Origin: Argentina anserina
Taxonomy: Eukaryota > Streptophyta > Magnoliopsida > Rosales > Rosaceae
Assembly (NCBI RefSeq): GCF_933775445.1
Contig: NC_065875.1
Location: 1-64,000 of the forward strand
Reading direction: 5' to 3'
DNA: 64,000 bases
The notes below the pieces were generated by a model. That model did no database searches and was not told the DNA's origin. It worked only from the letters and a program-made list of their open reading frames with translations. Made by a program: the position numbers and the translations under genes. How positions within the stretch are numbered: the first letter of the stretch is position 1; every line of letters begins with the position of its first letter. This document shows positions 1 to 9,595 of the stretch, one piece after another.

Positions 1-2328
1 CCCTAAACCCTAAACCCTAAACCCTAAACCCAAACCCAAAACCCTAAACCCCTAAACCCTAAACCCTAAACCCTAAACCCTAAACCCTAAACCCTAAACC
101 CTAAACCCCTAAACCCCTAAATCCCTAAACCCTAATACTCTAAACCTAAACCCTAAACCCTAAACCCTAAACCCTAAACCCTAAAAACCCTAAACCCTAA
201 ACCCTAAACCCTAAACCCTAAACCCTAAACCCTAAACCCTAAACCCTAAAAAACCCTAAACCCTAAACCCTAAACCCTAAACCCTAAACCCTAAACCCTA
301 AACCCTAAACCCTAAACCCTAAACCCTAAACCCTAAACCCTAAACCCTAAACCCTAAACCCTAAACCCTAAACCCTAAACCCTAAACCCTAAACCCTAAA
401 CCCTAAACCCTAAACCCTAAACCCTAAACCCTAAACCCTAAACCCTAAACCCTAAACCCTAAACCCTAAACCCTAAACCCTAAACCCTAAACCCTAAACC
501 CTAAACCCTAAACCCTAAACCCTAAACCCTAAACCCTAAACCCTAAACCCTAAACCCTAAACCCTAAACCCTAAACCCTAAACCCTAAACCCTAAACCCT
601 AAACCCTAAACCCTAAACCCTAAACCCTAAACCCTAAACCCTAAACCCTAAACCCTAAACCCTAAACCCTAAACCCTAAACCCTAAACCCTAAACCCTAA
701 ACCCTAAACCCTAAACCCTAAACCCTAAACCCTAAACCCTAAACCCTAAACCCTAAACCCTAAACCCTAAACCCTAAACCCTAAACCCTAAACCCTAAAC
801 CCTAAACCCTAAACCCTAAACCCTAAACCCTAAACCCTAAACCCTAAACCCTAAACCCTAAACCCTAAACCCTAAACCCTAAACCCTAAACCCTAAACCC
901 TAAACCCTAAACCCTAAACCCTAAACCCTAAACCCTAAACCCTAAACCCTAAACCCTAAACCCTAAACCCTAAACCCTAAACCCTAAACCCTAAACCCTA
1001 AACCCTAAACCCTAAACCCTAAACCCTAAACCCTAAACCCTAAACCCTAAACCCTAAACCCTAAACCCTAAACCCTAAACCCTAAACCCTAAACCCTAAA
1101 CCCTAAACCCTAAACCCTAAACCCTAAACCCTAAACCCTAAACCCTAAACCCTAAACCCTAAACCCTAAACCCTAAACCCTAAACCCTAAACCCTAAACC
1201 CTAAACCCTAAACCCTAAACCCTAAACCCTAAACCCTAAACCCTAAACCCTAAACCCTAAACCCTAAACCCTAAACCCTAAACCCTAAACCCTAAACCCT
1301 AAACCCTAAACCCTAAACCCTAAACCCTAAACCCTAAACCCTAAACCCTAAACCCTAAACCCTAAACCCTAAACCCTAAACCCTAAACCCTAAACCCTAA
1401 ACCCTAAACCCTAAACCCTAAACCCTAAACCCTAAACCCTAAACCCTAAACCCTAAACCCTAAACCCTAAACCCTAAACCCTAAACCCTAAACCCTAAAC
1501 CCTAAACCCTAAACCCTAAACCCTAAACCCTAAACCCTAAACCCTAAACCCTAAACCCTAAACCCTAAACCCTAAACCCTAAACCCTAAACCCTAAACCC
1601 TAAACCCTAAACCCTAAACCCTAAACCCTAAACCCTAAACCCTAAACCCTAAACCCTAAACCCTAAACCCTAAACCCTAAACCCTAAACCCTAAACCCTA
1701 AACCCTAAACCCTAAACCCTAAACCCTAAACCCTAAACCCTAAACCCTAAACCCTAAACCCTAAACCCTAAACCCTAAACCCTAAACCCTAAACCCTAAA
1801 CCCTAAACCCTAAACCCTAAACCCTAAACCCTAAACCCTAAACCCTAAACCCTAAACCCTAAACCCTAAACCCTAAACCCTAAACCCTAAACCCTAAACC
1901 CTAAACCCTAAACCCTAAACCCTAAACCCTAAACCCTAAACCCTAAACCCTAAACCCTAAACCCTAAACCCTAAACCCTAAACCCTAAACCCTAAACCCT
2001 AAACCCTAAACCCTAAACCCTAAACCCTAAACCCTAAACCCTAAACCCTAAACCCTAAACCCTAAACCCTAAACCCTAAACCCTAAACCCTAAACCCTAA
2101 ACCCTAAACCCTAAACCCTAAACCCTAAACCCTAAACCCTAAACCCTAAACCCTAAACCCTAAACCCTAAACCCTAAACCCTAAACCCTAAACCCTAAAC
2201 CCTAAACCCTAAACCCTAAACCCTAAACCCTAAACCCTAAACCCTAAACCCTAAACCCTAAACCCTAAAACCCTAAACCCTAAACCCTAAACCCTAAACC
2301 CTAAACCCTAAAACCCTAAACCCTAAAA
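1..2328. repeat. Telomere array, plant-type CCCTAAA repeat
   Basis: About 330 tandem copies of CCCTAAA. The C-rich strand reads 5' to 3' into the chromosome, the orientation expected at a true left terminus. From about position 255 to 2265 the array is essentially perfect. Variant units cluster in the outermost 250 bases (extra C or A near 30, 50, 108-160, 185 and 248), and a few A-insertions occur in the last 60 bases before unique sequence. It should act as the telomerase-maintained chromosome cap. The array length may reflect the assembly rather than the real telomere. Confidence 0.98.
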
Positions 2329-2584
2329 TTCAGGAAAGTGGGGGAGGCGGTTACAAAACTGCCTATCCATCCACTAACCATCATGGGAGAGATCCAAGGA
2401 GCAGTTATCATGATTCCCCAAAACAAGGGGTAGTTTCACTACTATATATGTTTAGGAAACCACTATGCTCGGCAGTACCCCCAAAAAACTTCAGTCGCTG
2501 CTTTGTTAGAGAGAGAGAGAGAGAAATCAGAAAAGTCAGAAGTCATTATGAGTTTGATAATGCTACTCAATGCACTCTCTTTAG
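2329..2584. other. Telomere-adjacent non-coding sequence
   Basis: Unique sequence directly after the telomere. It contains a TATA-like stretch near 2442-2450 and a short GA microsatellite at about 2508-2525. I see no gene, and no subtelomeric satellite lies between the telomere and the unique DNA. Confidence 0.5.
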
Positions 2585-3085
2585 GAGTTCGAAGATAACA
2601 CTATTGAGATATATGTAGATGTTTATGCTTATCATCCCGATGAGTATTCATTCAAATCTTCTTTAATAGTTCGAGGTGTCACCATATTCGATGAGGAGTT
2701 GTTCATGTTCGTGGGAGTTGATATCTAGAACTATACCTTGGAGGAGACTGAAATGCTAGCGGCCTCAACCATAATGAAGATGTGGAGCAATCTATTAGAG
2801 CTAGGAAAATTCCAGCTTTACATGAAGGTGTGGATGTCGCACTTCATACCGAGTGTCTTTCCACAATTCAAGCAGTAGAGTGCAAGATACGAGAAGATGG
2901 TAGATGAAATGAAAGAGTTCAACTTCGAATGGATGTGCAACACTGGTAGACATGATCGCATGAACAAGCTAGTACCTCAGCGAATGGAAGTGATTGTCAT
3001 AAGCAATAACGACAAAGAAGAAGAAAAAGCAAAGGTTGATAGTGTCCAATTGGTTTGTGAGACTGATTTGGGATCTGATGGTTAG
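2585..3085 (+). pseudogene. Degraded coding-like stretch of unknown origin
   Basis: One forward frame stays coding-like for about 500 bases but is broken by two TAG stops, near 2729 and 2876. The last open piece begins at 2897 (62 residues). The translation is hydrophilic and acidic (for example EIYVDVYAYHPDEYSF and NNDKEEEKAK). I do not recognise a domain. Its position beside an LTR-like stretch and a minisatellite suggests a decayed retroelement or captured gene fragment, which is inference. It could also be chance openness. Confidence 0.3.
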
Positions 3086-3379
3086 TCCAACTTTGTCAAG
3101 GAAGGGTCAGCAACTCAAGATGGAGCATGGCCTGCTTGGGAGAAGAAAGAAGAGGAGTCGAAGTCCAAGCTGGAGCAAGCAACAGAGGACACACCGGAAA
3201 GTGCGTCAAAGAGGGCATTGTCAAGCTTTGGTGGGGCAATTTTGTCACACCCCTAAGTGCTACATGCACCATGTGCGCAGGCAAGGTTCACCCTTGCACC
3301 AAGCCAAGCGCGTACGAAAAGCAAGCAAGGACCAAGCCAAACTTAGAGACCAAGTTACAAGCAAGATATGGAGTAGGCA

Positions 3380-3735
3380 GATGTATGACAGTTGCAGGGA
3401 GAATAGCCTCACCAATAGAACAGTTGCGGGGATATTAGTCTCGCTAGTACCCAGATGCAGGACTGTTTCAGGGAGATTAGCCTCCACCTACAGGACAGTT
3501 GCATGGATATTAGCCTCGCCAGTATGACTGTTGCAAAATGCATGCAAATTAGCCTCACTAGCAGGACAGTTACAGACAGGTTAGTCTCGTCAGCAGACAA
3601 TTGCAGAATGTAGGCAGATTATCCTCACTAGCACGATAGTTACAAATAGGTTACCATCGTCAGCAGATAGGCAGTTGCGGAGCAGTTATGGAGATATTAG
3701 CCTCACCAGTAGATAGGCAGTTGTGGAGCAATAAT
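3380..3735. repeat. Degenerate minisatellite, units of about 32-46 bp
   Basis: About nine or ten diverged tandem units. Each begins with a version of ACAGTTGC(A/G) and ends with a version of TTAGCCTC(A/G)C(C/T)AG. Unit length varies because some copies carry extra internal bases. Overlapping open frames here on both strands are by-products of the repeat. Its proximity to the telomere fits a subtelomeric minisatellite. Confidence 0.8.
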
Positions 3736-4679
3736 GGGATGAGTTGGCAAGGAAAGTTATGTTCTTGGTGGTAATCCTAGATAGTTACCTAAGTAGTGGA
3801 AGTTGTCCACTACATACTAGAATAAGGCATGCATGACAAGTGTTATAGGCAGTTGAAGGAAGTTACATCTTCCATGTAATGTAGGTATTTAAATAAGTAG
3901 GAACTCTAGCATGAGACTTGGAGAAGTTCTAGTTGAACATTGTCAAGATTCTTACTAAATCTATTATCTATGTATGTTTGCTTTTAATTAATGAAAAGGA
4001 AAGCTATTTCCCAACATACTCGTGTATGTTCATAGACTAGACTTGTCATATATAGATCATTAGGTGAAAGAGAAACACTTGAGTGATCGAGAGAAGTACT
4101 ATCAAAAGTACTTAGTGAGTTGGGATTTGGGGGATCTCACACCTATCGAGTATGTTAGAAGAGCGCAGCCTCGCTTACAATAGGGTTGAAAAGATACATG
4201 CTGAGCTATGAGTTTGTGGATGTCCTAGCGCCATCACGGAGCCACTTGACACCATCGTTGTTAAGACCAAAGTAACGAAAAATTCCGCTGCGTACTTTAG
4301 GCCCGTGACAGTATGTATAGTGGCGAGGAGTTGGGTGTGCATATCGTATACGATATTAATGTGCCACTCGTAAAAAAAAATCTTCATTCTCAACTTTTAC
4401 GTTCCAAACTGTTATGAGTTAGTCTTGTGTTTAGCTCATTGGAATTAATATCCCTTGAAATTTGCTAATCTTAGTCAATCATTTCTTGTGTCAAGTTTTA
4501 GGCGAAGGGAAGTACACTAGGAATAAATGGAGACTAATCCTCCGGAAATAAATACTGTATCTCCTAAAACAAAGTTGAAAATTATTAATAAATGAAATAT
4601 TACACATGAAGAAATACACAGTATCAGATAATGTATGCACAGTAAAGATGGAAAAATAACATCAATTCAGTGGGGGACT
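3736..4679. other. Intergenic; LTR-like segment and 3' flank of the NHL6-like gene
   Basis: No gene is supported. Positions 3740-4030 look like a plant LTR: TATTTAAATA near 3888 and an AT-rich stretch ending near AATGAAAAGG at about 3990. I could not find a matching second copy, so this is only suggestive. The part nearest 4679 should contain the 3' UTR of the minus-strand NHL6-like gene. Short open frames near 4175-4393 have no recognisable features. Confidence 0.4.
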
Positions 4680-5465
4680 TCATAGCCTAAGCCTGAACTT
4701 ACAGCTACTGCTTTGAATGTTGATATCGTTATTCTCTGAAACAGTGTCAACCAACAACCTGCACCTGACTACAAACTTGATCTTTGGGAGCTTCAAGCTC
4801 CCAAGCTTGATCCTCACTGGTTGCCGAACCCTGAGAGTGAGCGGAACATTGCCAGTTTGTTGCTGCTGTTGTTGGAGTGTGGTGAACAGGCTGCTTGCAT
4901 CTTGAGTTTGTCCGCTAAGTGGTACTACAAGTTCGGTTGTGTTGCGATGACCCTGGTAAAATTTAGGCAAACCTCCTTCACAAAGCTTAGTGCTCGTGTA
5001 CCACACATTTATGCGGCTCCCACCTTCATAGTATATGCCGATCTTTTTGTTGGGGTTTCGGGCAGTGATGCTCACATCGAATGTAGCATTTAAGCTCTGA
5101 TCAGCGTTGAGATCGAACTGGGTTATCTGCAGCTTGCTCACCGTGTATTTAGGAAGCTTTGGTCGGAATACAAGGTATATAATTCCACCGGTGATCGCAA
5201 CGACAATCACTTGCAACAAAAGCAGGCATATAGTCCAACACAGGCACTTACGTAAACAACTTCTTTTCTTGGGTGGTGTCGAGTGATTCATAGGGATGCT
5301 ACGTCCTTGGAATGGTGAATAATACCGCCCGGCCTCCATGTCCCTGCCCGTTGAATCGCCATTATCCGATTTAGCAGCTCCCCTTGGTACCAAGGGTGCC
5401 TCTGGTGCGTGCGGTTGTACTGCTCCAACATCTGGGACTGGATGGACTCTCTGGTGATCTGCCAT
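4680..5465 (-). CDS. NHL6: NDR1/HIN1-like (LEA_2) membrane protein, NHL6-like
   Basis: Intact single-exon gene of 261 residues. Residues 1-65 are a proline-rich cytosolic tail. A basic/cysteine patch (KKRSCLRKCLCW) precedes a single membrane segment at about 76-100, followed by YLVFRPKLPKYTV. The LEA_2 domain follows, with the family signature NPNKKIGIYYE at about 138-147, several N-glycosylation sites (NAT, NTT) and a C-terminal SSSCKFRLRL typical of the NHL6 group. Six glutamines (198-203) are an expansion. Family members are plasma-membrane proteins of stress and defence responses; NHL6 is linked to ABA/osmotic responses. The start is set by the first ATG downstream of the TATA box at 5551-5558. 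Subgroup assignment is from remembered family similarity, without an alignment. Confidence 0.9.
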   Translation of the reverse strand: MADHQRVHPVPDVGAVQPHAPEAPLVPRGAAKSDNGDSTGRDMEAGRYYSPFQGRSIPMNHSTPPKKRSCLRKCLCWTICLLLLQVIVVAITGGIIYLVFRPKLPKYTVSKLQITQFDLNADQSLNATFDVSITARNPNKKIGIYYEGGSRINVWYTSTKLCEGGLPKFYQGHRNTTELVVPLSGQTQDASSLFTTLQQQQQQTGNVPLTLRVRQPVRIKLGSLKLPKIKFVVRCRLLVDTVSENNDINIQSSSCKFRLRL

Positions 5466-5900
5466 TGTTCCTGTCTAGCTCTTTTTCGATTCTAGCTTTC
5501 TTATTAAGTCGAGGATCGATCTGCTTGTATGAAAATTGTGTACACCGGGTCTTTATAAGCCTGCAAAACTTCCAGGGGTAGGAAGAGTCGTTGTAATATA
5601 TAACACGGTTTCAGGGTGATCGAATCGAAGCATCCTTTTCTTGACTTTGTAGGAGTAGGAGTACGTGTAGCGGTAGCAGGTGCGTACCGTGCGAACCAGT
5701 TTACTGGGGAAGAGGGGGTTCTGAAATATAAACCCGCCTTTTGTAACTATAATTCAACAAACTGAAACGTCGGTTTGCAAAAATATATACGACTTTTTCT
5801 TCTTTTGTGCGAGCGTAAAAGAATTGACTTTTAAGTGCCACAGAACCTTCTTGCTTGACGTCAAAGCAACATGTGCGGACTGCGGAACGCGTCAATATTA
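5466..5900 (-). promoter_or_regulatory. Promoter and 5' UTR of the NHL6-like gene
   Basis: On the minus strand a TATA box (CTTATAAAG, about 5551-5559) lies about 90 bases before the ATG. Upstream are candidate defence elements: a TGACGTCA palindrome at 5856-5863 (TGA-bZIP type) flanked so that both sides read TTGAC, plus TTGACT W-box cores at 5641-5646 and 5824-5829 and another TTGACG on the minus strand near 5889. WRKY and TGA sites together fit stress or salicylate induction, but site function is inferred. Confidence 0.55.
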
Positions 5901-6666
5901 GCAATTTCAATTCATCTACAACTACGTACAAGACCTAAAAAGAGTAGGTTTCATACTTCATCTGTGAGGCATCATCGAACTAATACGCTTGGACTGTGGC
6001 AATGTTCTTTCCCGTTCGGAGTTACAGCTAGCTAGAACAGTGAAACTACCCAGCTCAATGGAAAAGATGGCCGGTACTACTGTGCTTCTAGGAGTTCTGT
6101 AATTCTGGTTCCCATTTCTCGGAGCGGATTGCGTCATTAAGCTTTCGCTCTCAATGAGGTTAGCAGTGTGTACTATTTTGCGGAATGATCCTTGTCGCGG
6201 GACTGATTACTTTGTAGCTTCAGATTGCAACAGTAGACAGTCAGCTGTAAACCTAATCCCGTTGCTTGTTGTACTATCCCTATTAAGTGATGATGATTCA
6301 GTGTTGAGGTTCAGCTCCCAACCTGAAGCGTGTCAAGCTCTGAGGTACTTATCGTTGCTAGCTCATAGCTGATGCTTAATACCCGAAACGTAGAACACGA
6401 GAAGGATTTTGTCTATACTCTATCGAGAATTATTCAGTGCATATTTTCACTGGCGTATGTAGATGAATTCATGATATTGTCTCTACTGTCCACACCTGAA
6501 TAGATGTTCATTTTACCGCATATTTTCACTTTGAATATTATTGAGTATTTCCTTTTAAAAATTGTAGGAAACTCAAATTTATATTCCCAGTTTTACAATT
6601 CACATTCACTTTTTTTAATAAATTAAATTTGCCTTTAAAAACACGTGTGGATTGTAAAGTTGAGTG
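5901..6666. other. Intergenic spacer before copia copy A
   Basis: AT-rich sequence without a supported gene. A G-box-like ACACGTGTGG lies at 6641-6650 just before the retrotransposon. The last bases before the LTR (ATTGTAAAGT, near 6651-6660) recur in inverted orientation just outside the right end of copy B. Confidence 0.5.
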
Positions 6667-6852
6667 TGTTCCGGGAAAATTACTATTCTACCCTTGTGTG
6701 TGTCTTAGCCTAATAGGTTTCCCATTAGGAGATAGATTAGCATCTCCGTAATAGATTAGGACTCTGAATCCTACGGGATTGTGGTTTTGTAAATGCCTAT
6801 ATATAGGCCCTCATATCATTCAATAATACACAATTTTATTCATCCTGAAACA
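6667..6852 (+). repeat. 5' LTR of copia copy A
   Basis: Starts TGTTCCGGG and ends GAAACA, so the ends are the inverted TGTT...AACA. The start is confirmed by the 3' copy, which begins TGTTCCGGG right after a polypurine tract at 12978. It contains CTATATATAGG (near 6799), a plausible TATA box, and is very short (about 186 bp). The following CGTTATCAGCATG is the expected primer-binding position, but it does not match the usual initiator-tRNA-Met pattern TGGTATCAGAGC. Confidence 0.85.
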
Positions 6853-7575
6853 CGTTATCAGCATGTTGCCCTAAAACCCTGAACTTTTAGAGCCCTAGAA
6901 TTTTTTTCTCTTCTCCTCCGCCGGCCTCCGGCATCTCCTCGTCGGCGCACCTCCTGCTCGCCGCCGCATCGCGACACCTGCACGCACGCTCGCGACATCT
7001 GCAGCCCCGCTCGCGAAACCTGCACGCACGCTCTCGACACCTGCAAGCCCCGCTCGCCACCCCTGTAGCCCCGCAGGGTCTCCTCCGCAAAAACATTTTT
7101 TTGCCCCGCAAGTCCCCGCATCAAAGCATTCAAAATTTCTCCTCCCGCATATTCACGTAAGAAACGTGAAATTCACAAGCAAGGACTTCGCTCAAGAGAA
7201 GCTACTCCCGTATACTACAAACCTTCAAAGGTAAATTTTTCATAAACGTTCCCACTTTTGAACATATAGATATATTATATCGCGCGCTATTAGCCTTCTT
7301 CTTGTCTTAATTCCGGCCTTTCTTATAACGCCGATGAGACTATAGAGGGATGGGTTTCCCCTCTTGGTCGATGTTTTCTGTGTGACGGTCCTGGGGGAGT
7401 CACGATTGTTTTGAAAGGGAAGTTAATCGATTTTCGTGTGGTCGCCTGAGTGCACCGCTGTTTTGGGTGCGATCATGAGTATCGCCGCTTGCATCGATTT
7501 TTCTGTGACCAAATACGTCACCCCTTCTAATTCCTAGTATACTTGAATTTAATCGATTCCGTATTCATTTTGTAG
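6853..7575 (+). promoter_or_regulatory. Leader of copia copy A with short repeats and a candidate intron
   Basis: GC-rich leader. Positions about 6965-7075 hold four or five diverged units around CGCTCGCGACACCTGCA. A consensus splice donor CAAAG|GTAAAT lies at 7230/7231, and an acceptor TTTTGTAG ends at 7575, exactly one base before the gag ATG. The predicted 345-bp intron is T-rich near its 3' end. The donor is conserved in copy B (near 19291). Confidence 0.6.
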
Positions 7576-8643
7576 ATGTCATCGCCATCTCGACCGGAAT
7601 TTGGCCTTCTTGATCTAGAAGGAAATGAATACCACCGCTGGGTTTCCGACATGGAGCTCGCTTTCAAGAGCCGAGGGATCGAAGGCATGTTTGCCGACCC
7701 TCCTGTTGATTTCCCACCCATGGCTAAGACTCAGACTCTCATCTTCATGAGACGTCACATCCATACAACTCTCAAGAGGCAATACTTGAACGTAAAATAT
7801 CCTAAAGAATTATGGGACAAACTACGCTTGCAGTATAACAACGTTCATGATAAGCTTCTTCCTGAATTGACTGTTAGATGGGATAACATCCGTCTATTGG
7901 ACTATAAGAGAGTGGATGACTTCAATCAGAATATGCTATGCTTGCAATCCAATCTTGGCACCATTGGTATCGTCAAGACCGACCTAGATCTTCTCAATAA
8001 GACATTGGACACGTTTCCAATCAACTATGAGGTTCAAGCTCATATGTACCGCACTCATGTAGAGGAAGGGAAGATCCGGTCTTTCGCCGACTTAATGGCG
8101 CTCTTGGCTAAGAAGGAGAGACATTCTGATATCCTCCTCAATAACAATAATAGACATGTTGGCACTAAAAGAATTTCTACGCCACAGTCTAACTATGGGA
8201 AAGCTCCTAAGCAAAAGAATCAATCAAGGAATGCTCCATACCAGCACCCAAACAACAACTCTCGTGGTGGGAGGCAACAAGGCCGGTCTCAGCCTCGGTC
8301 CAATACTTGGACCCGTGATGGTGGCGGCGCCGCACCCTCTGGGGGAGGCCGTCCCCGTCCCAAACTCCAAGGAGGCCGTGCGCCTCTTAATGCCTCCACT
8401 TCCGGTAATGGCAAGTCTCTATGCTTCAAATGTGGCTCTTTCAAGCACTTTAATCGCGATTGTCGCGCTAGCAAAGAGATGATCAAGGCTTACTCCGCCT
8501 ACAAGAAGTTTCTACAACCCGAATCGAATCATGTGGATGAGGACCATGAGATTGAGACTCACCATATCTCCATGAAGCCCGAGCCCCTTGCTTCTAAGGC
8601 TAGGCCTCCGACCGCTACCATGGATACTCCCGACTTTGATTAG
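7576..8643 (+). CDS. gag: Copia gag polyprotein, intact (copy A)
   Basis: 355 residues, uninterrupted. Residues 1-190 resemble the UBN2/DUF4219 gag domain of plant copia elements (EYHRWVSDMELAF, ELWDKLRLQYNN). Residues 195-280 are basic and rich in Asn, Gly and Arg. A single zinc knuckle CFKCGSFKHFNRDC has Cys283, Cys286, His291 and Cys296, then an acidic tail. Gag packages element RNA in virus-like particles. It ends in a stop with no frameshift link to pol, which begins 952 bases later, unlike the usual single copia frame. The start is the ATG right after the acceptor-like TTTTGTAG. Confidence 0.9.
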   Translation: MSSPSRPEFGLLDLEGNEYHRWVSDMELAFKSRGIEGMFADPPVDFPPMAKTQTLIFMRRHIHTTLKRQYLNVKYPKELWDKLRLQYNNVHDKLLPELTVRWDNIRLLDYKRVDDFNQNMLCLQSNLGTIGIVKTDLDLLNKTLDTFPINYEVQAHMYRTHVEEGKIRSFADLMALLAKKERHSDILLNNNNRHVGTKRISTPQSNYGKAPKQKNQSRNAPYQHPNNNSRGGRQQGRSQPRSNTWTRDGGGAAPSGGGRPRPKLQGGRAPLNASTSGNGKSLCFKCGSFKHFNRDCRASKEMIKAYSAYKKFLQPESNHVDEDHEIETHHISMKPEPLASKARPPTATMDTPDFD

Positions 8644-9595
8644 TCGTTTTAGCTTCTTTAGCTTAATGATTTCAAGTACTATTATGGCCGACCGCCATTG
8701 TTATTTTTATTGAATTTGTAATAGTCTTTTGATTTTGGAATTAGAAGTTCATGCGTGATGTATTAAAGATTGGCATTCAATAAAATTTCTCATTCTCTTG
8801 CTTACAAGACGATCTCTTTGAAAATTTTATTTACCCTATACTTAGCATGATAATCAACGTGTGCAACTCACGTGGTTTTTAAATTAGACGCTTTTGGGTT
8901 ACATGGGACTCTAATAGCACTATATTGTGATTTTGGACCTTGAAATTTAGAAAAAGGACCTCGGAACGTCAAAATTGACGTCGTTTTCCCCGGTTACTGT
9001 TCCGGCGTTCCCGTAACGTTTTCCGGCGTATTCGCCGCCTTCCGGCCATTTCCCGGCGTTTTCGGCACCGCCACCCGGTTCTTGTCGGCGTCCTCTGTCG
9101 GACCTAAAGTTCCGGCCTCCATACCGGCCAGTTCCGACCACCGCTGGCCGGTTTTCTGGCAATCGGTGCCGCCGGTTTTACAACGAGTTTTTCGACAATT
9201 TTTTCGTCGTTTCTCGTCATTTTCCGGCATATTTCAGCAGTCCCTGCTGCCACGTTTTCCTCGTCCAAAATTCACCCGGTTTTGAGTCCTTTTGACATGG
9301 TTTTCCGGTTCAATTTTCCGGTTTTCTCCAAATCTGTTATATGCACTCACCGACACTCTTTGTGTGTGTATCCACACCATTTTTGGATGGTTTCTACCAC
9401 CCTAGTTTATTGTTTGGTATTTCACTTCTTCAGTACCATGATTTCCAACTCTTTAGTTGAAGAATGTAGTACTATTGCCATGTGATACATTCGATGTGAT
9501 CGCGCTTTGTTCCGATTCTCTTTCTTACAATATCCTACGGCGTATTGTATAGATTTGTTCCCGTGTCGCTGACTCTCTTAATTGTCATTTTGTAG
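8644..9595 (+). other. Non-coding spacer between gag and pol (copy A)
   Basis: A 952-bp stretch with no conserved reading frame, also present in copy B (16941-17879). The centre (about 8960-9300) is dense in TTCCGGC(G) and CCGG words. The spacer ends in CATTTTGTAG immediately before the pol ATG, and the same 15 bases including ATGTC precede gag (7566-7580 and 9586-9600). It is probably intronic in a pol transcript. Confidence 0.6.

Noticed and set aside
6858..7133. Minus-strand open frame of 91 codons rich in Arg/Cys
   Set aside because: It lies antisense to the repeat-rich copia leader, and its repeats simply mirror the GC-rich DNA units.
9082..9485. Possible extra reading frame between gag and pol of copy A
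   Set aside because: Copy B has no equivalent intact frame; composition (CCGG words) explains the openness.
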